A program made the translations under genes and the position numbers. Below, in pieces: positions 8,523 through 17,402 of a DNA stretch of 64,000 nucleotides. This DNA comes from Idiomarina abyssalis (GTDB lineage Bacteria > Pseudomonadota > Gammaproteobacteria > Enterobacterales > Alteromonadaceae): positions 186,001 through 250,000 of the forward strand of contig NZ_FPBE01000003.1 in NCBI RefSeq assembly GCF_900116625.1. The letters are read 5' to 3'. How positions within the stretch are numbered: position 1 is the first letter of the stretch; every line of letters begins with the position of its first letter. A model generated the notes under the pieces. The model did not search any database. It had not been told where the DNA came from and worked only from the letters and a program-made list of their open reading frames with translations.

Positions 8523-9728
8523 TTAAAACGCGTACCTGACTCGAAGGTAAGCATTGTTGTTTTCAGTAAACTGTCCGAAAAAAGTATTCGGACGTTCGCG
8601 GAAAAACAGGTTAAAACCACCGCTGAATGACCAATTGTCGTCAATGCGGTAGTCAAAAGTGGGGCGTAAGTAGCCGTCGTTTTGATTCGGTGACACAAAA
8701 GCAAACAGCGACAGGTTCAGATCATCACGCTCGTCGCGCCAGGTTAAGCGGGTGGTGAATACGGTGCGTGTTTGGGTGTCGCCTTTCTCAATGTAGGCCT
8801 GAAAACCGCCGGTAAAACGCGTCCACAGTTCTTGCTCATAGCCAACCAGTGCACGCCAGTGGTCTGCTGCGTCGTGACGGTTGTAATTGGCCACCTCGGT
8901 GTTAACCAGACCAGGGCCAAAGGTCATTCGCACTGACGCCCCAACCACAGTTAAACGACCGAAGGTGGGCTGAAAGTTTTCAGTAACGGCTTCGGGGCTT
9001 TTGGTGAAGCCGTCGTAACCATAGACAGCGTATTCCACACCATCGTAGTTACGAAACAGACGCATTGCGAGCTCGTCGCGCGTAGGTTCTATAAACTGAA
9101 TAGAGGGGTCGTTACCGGTTAATTGCCCTGTGAGTGGGTTAAAATAGGAAATTCGCTCACCACGAACGTAGTTATCGTGATCAAACTCGGGCGTCCAGAC
9201 AAAATCAACGTTAAACCAATCAAAATAGCTGGTCACCCTAAGCGCGTCAGAAGGCGCTTTTAAGTATTCCTGGTCACGCCCAACAAAGAAGGACTGCCAG
9301 TCTTTCGGGAACAGGTCGTTAAGAAATAAATAGTCGCCGGTGCCCCAGGTGAGTACCTGACGGCCAACTTTTATATCGGTATTATCGAAAACCGTGAACT
9401 GGGCATTCAGTTCGCGAATTTGGCCATGCCAGGTTTCATCGAAACCGTCGTACCAGCCGTCGGCTTTCGCAGTCCAGGTGATGTCCTGCCAGCGTTCGTC
9501 GAAACCAAGCTGTAGTCGAGGCTCGGCAATAGACAAACGCTTGTGATAGGGGGAGGGTTCGAGCCGTCCGCCTATTGCCGCCTCAACATAACCATAGACA
9601 TCAATACCCTGGTCTTGTTCCGTTCCCCAGTCACTTTCCCATTCGTCATCACCCCAGGAGTCCTGTGCCGATGCGGCTTGAGCCAAAGTGAAAAGAACGG
9701 TAAAGGTTAAAATTTTCCGGTATGGCAT
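8523..9728 (-). CDS. Outer-membrane beta-barrel protein of an RND-linked cassette
   Basis: 401 residues from the ATG at 9728. The signal peptide is MPYRKILTFTVLFTLAQAAS, followed by an acidic Trp-rich linker (SWGDDEWESDWG) and a barrel with repeated aromatic beta-strands that ends LRVRYAF. It resembles DUF1302/alginate-export-like porins. It follows the LolA-like gene by only 2 bp, so the three genes at 8523-13044 should be one operon. An ATG at 9752 is in frame, but it overlaps the previous gene and precedes the signal peptide. A role as the outer-membrane partner of the RND transporter is inferred. Confidence 0.8.
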   Translation of the reverse strand: MPYRKILTFTVLFTLAQAASAQDSWGDDEWESDWGTEQDQGIDVYGYVEAAIGGRLEPSPYHKRLSIAEPRLQLGFDERWQDITWTAKADGWYDGFDETWHGQIRELNAQFTVFDNTDIKVGRQVLTWGTGDYLFLNDLFPKDWQSFFVGRDQEYLKAPSDALRVTSYFDWFNVDFVWTPEFDHDNYVRGERISYFNPLTGQLTGNDPSIQFIEPTRDELAMRLFRNYDGVEYAVYGYDGFTKSPEAVTENFQPTFGRLTVVGASVRMTFGPGLVNTEVANYNRHDAADHWRALVGYEQELWTRFTGGFQAYIEKGDTQTRTVFTTRLTWRDERDDLNLSLFAFVSPNQNDGYLRPTFDYRIDDNWSFSGGFNLFFRERPNTFFGQFTENNNAYLRVRYAF

Positions 9729-9730
9729 AG

Positions 9731-10531
9731 CTAGTCTCTCAGTTGTAACCATTCTGCCGGCGGGTTACGCAGGCTACGTTCGCTGAAAATACTGTCCGGC
9801 AAACCGATGTTGTACGTCATAAAGCGAAACTGCATTTCTGTTTGTCCGCCATTGGTTAGGTCCGAAATGCGTGAATGAGTCACGGTTGGGTAGCCCTGAA
9901 CCGTTTCGATTTTCAGTACTTCCATTTTTCGGTAGGCTTCGCCGCTGTCGTTATAGAAGGTGCTTTCAACCGGCAGCATGTGTTCTTTATCAATAACCAC
10001 TTCGTAGTAGCTGAACTCAACGTTGCCAGGGTCCTTAGCTGTGCCTTTTAACACGTAACTGTCTTTGTTTTCAGAAACCAGCTCGTAACTATCCAGCTCA
10101 GTATTACGGCCGGAAACGTCTTCATAGAAAAAGTGCGAACCCACAAAAGAGGTGCGTTTATCGCCGGCAGATATGCGTTTCACCAAATCGAGATCAGGTA
10201 AATACAACCAGCGGTCATCGTCGTCGTTGACTTGTTTGACCACACGGAACACCGTGTCGCGCACGTCAGCAGGGCGTGAAAAAAACACCATCATGTCCTG
10301 AACACCGCCATCTTCCTGATCTTTGCGCAAAATGGTGAACTGACGCATTTGTTCGCGCCCCTGACTGTCTGTGATGATCATGCGTGCGGCACTGCGCCCA
10401 TCATCGCCGGAATAATAGGCGTTCAATTCAGCTTGCTCGACAATTTCACGCGCGCTTTTCTCAGTACCAATGGCCTGGCCGCTAATAAATAAAACGGCGG
10501 CGGATAAAGCGGTTAACAATAGGGTTTTCAT
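9731..10531 (-). CDS. LolA-like outer-membrane lipoprotein-sorting family protein
   Basis: 266 residues: signal peptide MKTLLLTALSAAVLFISGQA, then a LolA/LolB-like fold typical of the 'outer membrane lipoprotein-sorting protein' family. Recognisable segments are RMIITDSQGREQ, VFFSRPADVRDT, RWLYLPDLDLVKRIS and SHFFYEDVSGR. Members usually sit beside MMPL/RND transporters and probably carry a lipid or lipid-like molecule across the periplasm. The start codon overlaps the RND stop (ATGA), pointing to translational coupling. The cargo is unknown. Confidence 0.83.
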   Translation of the reverse strand: MKTLLLTALSAAVLFISGQAIGTEKSAREIVEQAELNAYYSGDDGRSAARMIITDSQGREQMRQFTILRKDQEDGGVQDMMVFFSRPADVRDTVFRVVKQVNDDDDRWLYLPDLDLVKRISAGDKRTSFVGSHFFYEDVSGRNTELDSYELVSENKDSYVLKGTAKDPGNVEFSYYEVVIDKEHMLPVESTFYNDSGEAYRKMEVLKIETVQGYPTVTHSRISDLTNGGQTEMQFRFMTYNIGLPDSIFSERSLRNPPAEWLQLRD

Positions 10532-13044
10532 GATTGACCTCCACGAAATATAAGACGGTTAAAGGCAGTCATTACCGCCGGGAGCATAATAAGTGTCACT
10601 ATGCCGGATATCGCCATAATGCTGGCTAAGAATACGCCTACGGTAATGTAGGGCACTAACGGTGCGAACAGCAGTGGCGTAAAGCCAATAGCAATGACAA
10701 TGGCATTGCGTGAAATAGCACGCGCGGGCTCGTCAAACATAACTACCAGAGTGTCTTTCCAGTTACCGGTTTGTTTGAAGGTAGCGCGCGTACGTTCAAT
10801 AAAGTGAATGGCAAAGTCCACCGACAGTCCAAGCGTCAGCGACGACAACACCGCAATAGGCATGTCGTAGTCTTTACCGACCCAGCCGATAAGTCCGTAA
10901 ATAAAGGCAATGGTCAGGCTGAGCGGTAACATCGCCAGTACCCCGAAGACTACCGAGCGGAACAGTAGCACCATCATAATAAACACCACCACAAAGGCGC
11001 TGATTAGGCTGTCGAGCATGCCTTCAACCATGGCTTCCTGCCACACTACGTTAAGGTAAGCTTTACCGGCCCAGTCTATTTCAACGTTGGCGGGTAGTGG
11101 ATTGTCCTGAATGTAGTTATCGACAGCGTTGACGACCTTGGTTACGTGCTGGTTGTCACCACTGGTCAGCTGCAGCCACATTAAGCTGCGTTTGTAGTCC
11201 GGTGTAACAAAGTGCCAGAGGTCCTGCGGACGGTGCGATGACTGGTACTGCAACAGGGTTTGCGCAACACCGTTGGCATTGTCCGGCAGCTCGTAGTCTT
11301 TCTCTTCGCCCGAGCGTAACTCGCGGTTCACCGTCTTAACCACGTCGGACAGGCTGTTTGACTTGCCCACCAAGCCTGTCGTTTGCAGGTAAGCTTGCAT
11401 CTCGCTCATGTAAGCCAGTAACTCGGGGCTTTGGAACGCTTTGCTGGCGCTATTCAGCTGTTCGAGCTCAGTCATTAGGTGCTCTAACGGCTCTAATTGG
11501 TCATAACCGACGCTGAAGAGCAGGTCATCAATAGCGATAATCCACTGGTTAAAGTTCACTTGCTCTTGCTCAAGCAGCGCGCTTAAAGTATCGCGCGATT
11601 CTTCAGACAGCGCGTTGTTATTCAGGGCGTCACGCACCGCTGAGCGAGCTTTTTCGGTCGCATCTAAGGTATTTTCAAATACCACATACGCGTTGTACGT
11701 CCCGGCAAAGTGGTCGTTTAATACTTCGTCAGCAATACGCACCTCGTGGTCAGGTTTAAACCAACGCACCGGGTTATCGTTAATGTTAATTTGCTGAATA
11801 CCGAACCAGGCAAAGGCTAATACGGCCAGGAAAAAGGCTATCCACAGCTTCGCATGACGAGCGGCAACAGCGCCGAGTCTTTGTAACCAACCATCTTTTT
11901 GCGCCTCGTGAGTAACTTGAGCAAAGCTTTCCAGCGTTGATGGTTTCAGTGCACACAAATAGGCAGGCACGAAAATAACGGTAATTAAGAACGCCAAAAG
12001 AATGCCGGAACCAACGAAAGCGCCGAAAACCTGCACCGGAGGAATTGGCGTGAGCATCAGCGAGTAAAAGCCAATAGAGGATGTTATTGAAGTAAACAGC
12101 ATGGGGGTAAATAAGTGCCCCAACACATCTTTTATCGTGTCTTTTGCGTTCCTTTTTTCACGATATCGGTCAGAGAACTCAGACATAATATGCACCGAGT
12201 CGACCACCGCAATCGGCATTAGGAAAATGGCTATCATCGACGACATAATGTGCACGGTAAAGCCAAACGCAATGAGCGCACCCATGGTAATGAGTACGGT
12301 CGACATCGCGACTATCATGGCAGCGCTTATGAAACGCACATTGCGGAAAAAGACCCAAAGCAACGCGAAAATAACAGCGGCTGCTAACGGCGCGGAAACC
12401 CCCATTTGCACAAACATTTCATACCCAAACTGGTCTTCAGCCACCGGCAAACCGGTAATATGCCAGTCGTCGTTGCTCTCTAAGGTATTGATTTTGTCAC
12501 GCAGTTGCTCCGCCAGCGCATAGCTCTCGTCTTTACTTTCAATAGGCACATAAATAGCGGCGGCTTTGCTATCGCCCGAGACAATGGTGTTATAAAGCAG
12601 TGGCAGGTCTTCAACCTGCTGCTGAATGTAGTGAGCTTCAGCGTTATTCTCCGGAGGTTGCTTCATCATCCATTCAAAACGAATGGTGCCGGGCTCTTTT
12701 TGAGTAATATTGTCGACATTAGCCAGCGACATCAGATCGTCACTGATAACTCCGTTCAGTGACTCCGCATAATTCGACATGGTATGCAGGTCGGTTAATG
12801 TCTGTTGATTATAAACACTGTTCTCATTCACTACGCCAACGACAATCATGTCATGCATAGCAAAAGTTTCTTTGACCTCATTATGGAAAACCCGCTGCGG
12901 ATTGTTGTCCGGCAGCATGTTCTCCGGATCGGTATCAATGGTGATAGAAGGAATGAAGGCAGCAACAGCAATAGTGATCAGTGTCAACATCCAGAAGACG
13001 CTTCTGCGGTACCCTGTCGCCAATTTCATAATGGCATTGATCAT
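10528..13044 (-). CDS. RND/MMPL-superfamily transporter (HpnN-like)
   Basis: 838 residues with the duplicated RND plan: TM1 near 17-35, a large periplasmic domain, TM2-6 (about 215-365), then the second half with TM7 (about 395), another periplasmic domain and TM8-12 (about 675-830). The second membrane block has the sterol-sensing-like motif LGLSVDFAIHFIERTR. No membrane-fusion protein or TolC gene is adjacent; instead a LolA-like protein and a barrel follow. This is the arrangement of MMPL-type lipid or hydrophobic-compound exporters. M1 or M6 could be the start. Confidence 0.85.
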   Translation of the reverse strand: MINAIMKLATGYRRSVFWMLTLITIAVAAFIPSITIDTDPENMLPDNNPQRVFHNEVKETFAMHDMIVVGVVNENSVYNQQTLTDLHTMSNYAESLNGVISDDLMSLANVDNITQKEPGTIRFEWMMKQPPENNAEAHYIQQQVEDLPLLYNTIVSGDSKAAAIYVPIESKDESYALAEQLRDKINTLESNDDWHITGLPVAEDQFGYEMFVQMGVSAPLAAAVIFALLWVFFRNVRFISAAMIVAMSTVLITMGALIAFGFTVHIMSSMIAIFLMPIAVVDSVHIMSEFSDRYREKRNAKDTIKDVLGHLFTPMLFTSITSSIGFYSLMLTPIPPVQVFGAFVGSGILLAFLITVIFVPAYLCALKPSTLESFAQVTHEAQKDGWLQRLGAVAARHAKLWIAFFLAVLAFAWFGIQQININDNPVRWFKPDHEVRIADEVLNDHFAGTYNAYVVFENTLDATEKARSAVRDALNNNALSEESRDTLSALLEQEQVNFNQWIIAIDDLLFSVGYDQLEPLEHLMTELEQLNSASKAFQSPELLAYMSEMQAYLQTTGLVGKSNSLSDVVKTVNRELRSGEEKDYELPDNANGVAQTLLQYQSSHRPQDLWHFVTPDYKRSLMWLQLTSGDNQHVTKVVNAVDNYIQDNPLPANVEIDWAGKAYLNVVWQEAMVEGMLDSLISAFVVVFIMMVLLFRSVVFGVLAMLPLSLTIAFIYGLIGWVGKDYDMPIAVLSSLTLGLSVDFAIHFIERTRATFKQTGNWKDTLVVMFDEPARAISRNAIVIAIGFTPLLFAPLVPYITVGVFLASIMAISGIVTLIMLPAVMTAFNRLIFRGGQS

Positions 13045-13141
13045 ATTAATTCCGAATTAGCTAATTTAGATAAATGCGAAATATAGTCGATAATTTCTGA
13101 TTTGTCATCTATCTTGATTAAAAAATAACAGGGTGAACCCT

Positions 13142-13852
13142 ATGACCACTCCCCACATTTCGGCTAAGGCCGGCGATTTTGCAGAGCTTTGCTTGTTTCC
13201 AGGTGACCCTTTGCGGGCAAAACATATTGCTGAAGCGCATTTAGATAACGCTGAGCTGATAAGTGACACTCGAAATATGCTCGCATTCACCGGTCAATTT
13301 CGTGGCACGCCGGTTTCCGTTATGGGCTCTGGCATGGGTATGCCGTCCTGTACGCTTTACGCGCAGGAGTTATTTCAGCACTTCGGAGTAGAGCGGCTGG
13401 TTCGGGTGGGCAGTTGCGGTGCGGTATCGGCAGACCTTAATTTACGAGACTTAGTGGTAGCCCAGGGAGCTTGCACCGATTCGGCGATGAACCGGCAGCT
13501 GTTCGGTGGTTACGACTTTGCGCCCATTGCAGACTATAAGCTTTTGAGTGAATTTGTCGGCTATTGTCAGAAAAAGAATCAGCCGGTGGCAGTGGGGAAT
13601 GTGTTTTCAACCGATAGCTTTTATCACCCTGATAAAAAGCTGGAATGCCGACTGGAGGCTATGAATGTGCTGGCGTTAGATATGGAAGCTGCTGCACTGT
13701 ACGCCATTGCCGCTATACACAAGAAACAGGCGTTAGCCGTTATGACAGTCTCCGATGAAATAAGAACGGGTAATGGTTTATCGGCGAATGAAAGGCAGAC
13801 GGCTTTTAGTGAAATGACAGAGATGACTCTGGAAAGCTTACTGGTTTATTGA
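13142..13852 (+). CDS. deoD: Purine-nucleoside phosphorylase DeoD
   Basis: 236 residues from ATG 13142, beginning MTTPHISAKAGDFAELCLFP, which aligns with E. coli DeoD (MATPHINA...). Phosphate and nucleoside-binding motifs are present: PGDPLRAK, RVGSCGAV, and DMEAAALYAIAA followed by TVSDEI. It cleaves purine (deoxy)nucleosides with phosphate to base and (deoxy)ribose-1-phosphate in the cytoplasm. An in-frame GTG at 13133 is less likely because it precedes the conserved N-terminus. It is divergent from the RND operon. Confidence 0.94.
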   Translation: MTTPHISAKAGDFAELCLFPGDPLRAKHIAEAHLDNAELISDTRNMLAFTGQFRGTPVSVMGSGMGMPSCTLYAQELFQHFGVERLVRVGSCGAVSADLNLRDLVVAQGACTDSAMNRQLFGGYDFAPIADYKLLSEFVGYCQKKNQPVAVGNVFSTDSFYHPDKKLECRLEAMNVLALDMEAAALYAIAAIHKKQALAVMTVSDEIRTGNGLSANERQTAFSEMTEMTLESLLVY

Positions 13853-13862
13853 TCCTGATCAA
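13849..13862 (+). promoter_or_regulatory. Perfect FNR box upstream of the hemerythrin chemoreceptor gene
   Basis: TTGATCCTGATCAA is an exact TTGAT-N4-ATCAA match overlapping the deoD stop codon. Possible -10 elements are TAATAA at 13882 and TATATT at 13891, placing the transcript start near 13894-13903. That would leave almost no leader before 13908 and favours 13971 as the coding start. Confidence 0.8.
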
Positions 13863-13970
13863 GTAAAAGCTACCTAATAAGTAATAACCCTATATTTCAT
13901 GTGACTAATGCCGATGAATAGGCAAAATAGCCCGTTTGTGGTTGCAGATTTTGCCTGTAGTGGAGTGGTT

Positions 13971-16397
13971 ATGAAGTGGCTCGATTGGTTAACTCGCCCT
14001 GTCCAGAAGTTGTTTAATTTATTAAGCTTTCGACGAAAATTCAGTTTAATCGGCTTTTTATTGTTTATTCCGGTTATTGTACTCAGTTCACTGATGGTAA
14101 CTGACTCCTTAAATAAGAGTCAGCAAGTGGCAGACAAACAAATGGCAGCCCAGTACTGGCCTGAGTTCAGAGGGTTACTGGAGCATATTGCTAAACACCG
14201 GGGAATGACCGGAAGTGATGCGCAAAAGCGTGAGTTTTCCGGAGAAATAAACCGCTCTGTGCAAGCCATTAATAGTCACTTCGATGAGCTTGAGGCGTTA
14301 CAAAGCCAGCAGGCGTTTTTCTCCACACGGGCGTTGTCCCAACTTCGCCGTCAATGGCAAAGTCTTAACGGTTCTACCGGCCAGTTTAAGCAGCACACTC
14401 AGCTATTGAAAAATCTCCAAAGTCTTTTAGCAAAACTCAGTGCCGGCTCGCAACAGCTGTTGGAGAACGAGCTGGCCAGCCTTCTGCTGGCACGTCTTGC
14501 GGTTGAAGAACTGCCGCAGTTAGTTGAGCAGAGCGGGCGCTTAAGAGGTCTGGGAGCGCAGTGGTTAAACGGCCAGGAAAGCAAAGAACTGCAACAAGAT
14601 ATCACCACAATAACCTACGTACTGGAAAACCAGGTTTCGAACTTTGTCGAGGCGGTTAAGAATTTATCCGATGAAACCAATGATCCAGGGTTACTGAAGC
14701 AGGCGGAAGCGGCCGAGCAACAATTGATATTATTTAGTGAGACGGCATCACGCAGGTTGTTGAATCGGCAAATGTCAGCCGGGGACTTTTTCCGTGAAGG
14801 CACTGCGGCAATTGGAGCCTTGTTTGGTTTTTATGACAGTGTTAGTCCAGCGTATCAGTCCAGATTAGAACAGCGTGCTGGAAAACTGGATACTGTGGTA
14901 TGGACCAATATCGCGTTGATGCTGGGCGTACTGCTTTTACAATTACTGCTTTTCACCAGCCTGTACTTAGGCATTTATCGCGCTGTGTCAGCCAACATTC
15001 GTATGGCAAAACAGTTAGCTAATGGCGATCTAAACAGCTTAGGCACAACAGAGGGCAAAGATGAACTGGCAAAAATAACCCATTACTTAAACTCTGTTGC
15101 CATAGAAACCAGCTATTCAGTCGATGCCATCCGAAAATCGAGCGACGGTATGGACAGCCTGGGGGACGGAAACTATCAGGCCATAAAAGAGCTTGCTGAG
15201 CGAGCCAAAGAGCAGGCGGCTCAAATGCAGAGTGCAGCCGCGGCGGTGGAACAAATGACAGCCGCAATTAGTGAGGTATCTGAGTCAACGCAAAAAGCGG
15301 CTACTGAAGCTGACAACACCTTAGTGTCAGCGCAAAACGGTCAGCAGGTTGTTAATACCATGGTCGTGGCTATTCAAAAGCTTGAGCAGGAAGTATCTGA
15401 GTCTCAACAAGTGATAAAAACCCTGTCGGAAGACAGCCAGGCTATCTCGAAAATACTACTGACCATTAATGACATTGCCGATCAGACCAATTTGCTGGCG
15501 CTGAATGCGGCAATTGAAGCCGCCCGGGCCGGTGAGTCGGGCCGCGGCTTCGCTGTGGTGGCGGACGAAGTCAGGCAACTGGCGCAGCGCGTGCAGGCAT
15601 CAACGGGTGAAATACAAAATGTGATTGGCCGGCTTGAAACCAACACCAGCAACGCGGTTCATTCTATGGAGCGCAACAAGACTCTGGCTGGTGAGAATGT
15701 CGAGCAGGCAAATAAAGCGTCAAACTCGCTGACTGACATTGTTGAAAACGTCGGTGTTATTAATGACCTGAATATTCAGATAGCGTCCGCAGCCGAAGAG
15801 CAGTCGGCGGTTACTATGAACATTCAGGAGAATATTAATTCGCTGTCAGAAAGTGCCCGAATTGTGCATGCGCGGTCGCAGGAGGCATTAGAGAGCTCGG
15901 CGCAATTAACCACCCTAGGCGGCGAGATAAAATCTCTTGGCGACCGGTATTACATTGAGAAAGACGTGATAGAGCAGCGTCTTGCGGAGCAGGACGTACT
16001 CATTGAATGGTCGTCGAAACTGGATGTAGGCATTGAAGAAATTAACCGTCAGCACCAGCGCTTAATTTACATTGCTAATGAGCTTTACCGCCTTAAGCTT
16101 CGCGATGGTGACCAGCATGCACTGCAGCGCTTAGTGGACTCGCTAATTAATTACACGGCAACGCACTTTAACTACGAAGAGTTGCTAATGGAGCGCAACG
16201 GCTATCCGGACTTAGAAAACCATAAGCTTAAGCATCGCGACTTAGTGCAGGACGTAATGCGCTTCAAACACCGGGTTGATAACCACGAAGACGTGATTGA
16301 TGAACTACTGGACTTCGTAAAAGCCTGGTTAATGAATCACATTATGAAAAGCGATATGGCTTACAAAGGACACCTGAACAGTAAAGGTATCCGCTAA
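13971..16397 (+). CDS. Methyl-accepting chemotaxis protein with C-terminal bacteriohemerythrin domain
   Basis: About 808 residues. TM1 is near 23-42, followed by a helical periplasmic domain of about 260 residues, TM2 near 310-332, HAMP, then the MCP signalling domain with the conserved hairpin tip ([20 protein letters not shown]). The last 130 residues form a hemerythrin domain with its di-iron ligand pattern: HQRL, HFNYEE, HKLKH and HIMKSD. Bacteriohemerythrins bind O2 (or NO), and MCP-hemerythrin fusions such as DcrH sense oxygen. The periplasmic segment [13 protein letters not shown] resembles the helix motif of nitrate/nitrite-sensing NIT domains, a tentative match. The upstream in-frame start at 13908 is disfavoured by the FNR promoter position. 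It is monocistronic. Confidence 0.88.
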   Translation: MKWLDWLTRPVQKLFNLLSFRRKFSLIGFLLFIPVIVLSSLMVTDSLNKSQQVADKQMAAQYWPEFRGLLEHIAKHRGMTGSDAQKREFSGEINRSVQAINSHFDELEALQSQQAFFSTRALSQLRRQWQSLNGSTGQFKQHTQLLKNLQSLLAKLSAGSQQLLENELASLLLARLAVEELPQLVEQSGRLRGLGAQWLNGQESKELQQDITTITYVLENQVSNFVEAVKNLSDETNDPGLLKQAEAAEQQLILFSETASRRLLNRQMSAGDFFREGTAAIGALFGFYDSVSPAYQSRLEQRAGKLDTVVWTNIALMLGVLLLQLLLFTSLYLGIYRAVSANIRMAKQLANGDLNSLGTTEGKDELAKITHYLNSVAIETSYSVDAIRKSSDGMDSLGDGNYQAIKELAERAKEQAAQMQSAAAAVEQMTAAISEVSESTQKAATEADNTLVSAQNGQQVVNTMVVAIQKLEQEVSESQQVIKTLSEDSQAISKILLTINDIADQTNLLALNAAIEAARAGESGRGFAVVADEVRQLAQRVQASTGEIQNVIGRLETNTSNAVHSMERNKTLAGENVEQANKASNSLTDIVENVGVINDLNIQIASAAEEQSAVTMNIQENINSLSESARIVHARSQEALESSAQLTTLGGEIKSLGDRYYIEKDVIEQRLAEQDVLIEWSSKLDVGIEEINRQHQRLIYIANELYRLKLRDGDQHALQRLVDSLINYTATHFNYEELLMERNGYPDLENHKLKHRDLVQDVMRFKHRVDNHEDVIDELLDFVKAWLMNHIMKSDMAYKGHLNSKGIR

Positions 16398-16400
16398 GTA

Positions 16401-17402
16401 TTATAGCCCCAGGCTAATAACCGGGGCTTCTTCGCCTTCCTGCCGCCGGGTAAAGTCATCTTTACCGGAAAGGTTCCGCCAGTTAGCGGCGACCAGACTT
16501 TGTCCGGTGGCACCACCCAGGCTATTGCCCGGCCCCAACAGCAATAGCTTATCCGGCGCAAACTCTCTTAAGGCGACTGTAATGGCTTTGGTGTAGTCGT
16601 AATATTCGGTTACCTGATGCCCAAAAGTATAGCGTTGCAGGGCATCCAAATTGCAGCCGGGCGGCTCCCAAATAACACCACGGCCGTCTATCAGTGGCAG
16701 TTCAGGCTGTCTGAAATGGCTGCTGTCCCACACGGAAAGAGCCCGGTCTGACGCCTCTTTCATTAACGGCGAATGAAATGCCGCATGGCCGGGTAAAATC
16801 ATAGGGAAGCGGTTATCAACAGGAGCCAGGGCTTTGTTGGCAGCGTTAATCGCATTCTGTGTACCCGCCAGCAGAACATAGCCGCCGTAACGAATGGATA
16901 AAAACAGCTCTCCCGCGAGTTTTTCTAACAGTTGGCTGACGGCCTTTTCACGAGCTTTGTCCGGTTGCCACTGCTCGTTCATAATGGGGTAAATAAGCTG
17001 CGCACCTTCGGCTGTGGCAGTTCGCTTTGCCATGTCGGTGACAATAGACATCGCTTTTTCCGGCTGCCATGCACCGGCACAAGCCAGGGCGGTATACCAG
17101 CCCATAGAGTTTCCGGTTACGGCGACTATGTCATACTGCTCCGGGTCAACCGCTTTGAAGTCGGCGTAACCGGCGGCAAAAATTAAGGCTGCGGAGTTTT
17201 CCGGTTTTAAATGTAGTCGGTGATCGAACTTACCTTTCTGATCGAGCTCCGAAACGCCGGTAAAACCTTCGCTTTCGCGGACTTTGTCGAACCGGCCAAT
17301 GAGTTCACTTTGCTTTGGCAAATGGCGCTTAGTGATAGAGCCTAATTCAGGTTTGTTGTAACCACCACGACCGGGGCAGACGATAACGGCAGTTTGTTTC
17401 AT
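16401..17402 (-). CDS. Malonyl-CoA:ACP transacylase-like acyltransferase
   Basis: 333 residues with a FabD-type alpha/beta hydrolase-like fold. The nucleophile elbow reads VTGNSMGWYTAL where FabD has GHSLG; a histidine in LPGHAAFHSPLM fits the catalytic base. Other FabD-like features are PGRGGY at the N-terminus and LLLLGPGNSLGG near the end. It overlaps the E1 gene stop by 4 bp (ATGA), so the two are translationally coupled. The GNSMG motif and context suggest an acyl transfer role outside ordinary fatty-acid synthesis; the acceptor is unknown. Confidence 0.75.
   Translation of the reverse strand: MKQTAVIVCPGRGGYNKPELGSITKRHLPKQSELIGRFDKVRESEGFTGVSELDQKGKFDHRLHLKPENSAALIFAAGYADFKAVDPEQYDIVAVTGNSMGWYTALACAGAWQPEKAMSIVTDMAKRTATAEGAQLIYPIMNEQWQPDKAREKAVSQLLEKLAGELFLSIRYGGYVLLAGTQNAINAANKALAPVDNRFPMILPGHAAFHSPLMKEASDRALSVWDSSHFRQPELPLIDGRGVIWEPPGCNLDALQRYTFGHQVTEYYDYTKAITVALREFAPDKLLLLGPGNSLGGATGQSLVAANWRNLSGKDDFTRRQEGEEAPVISLGL

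Noticed and set aside
12101-12523. 140-codon plus-strand ORF inside the RND gene
   Set aside because: It is antisense to a well-supported coding region, has no family features and no ribosome site; it reflects codon bias on the opposite strand.
16403-16428. GCCCC...GGGGC hairpin after the chemoreceptor gene as a terminator
   Set aside because: It lies within the coding end of the convergent acyltransferase gene and lacks a T-run.
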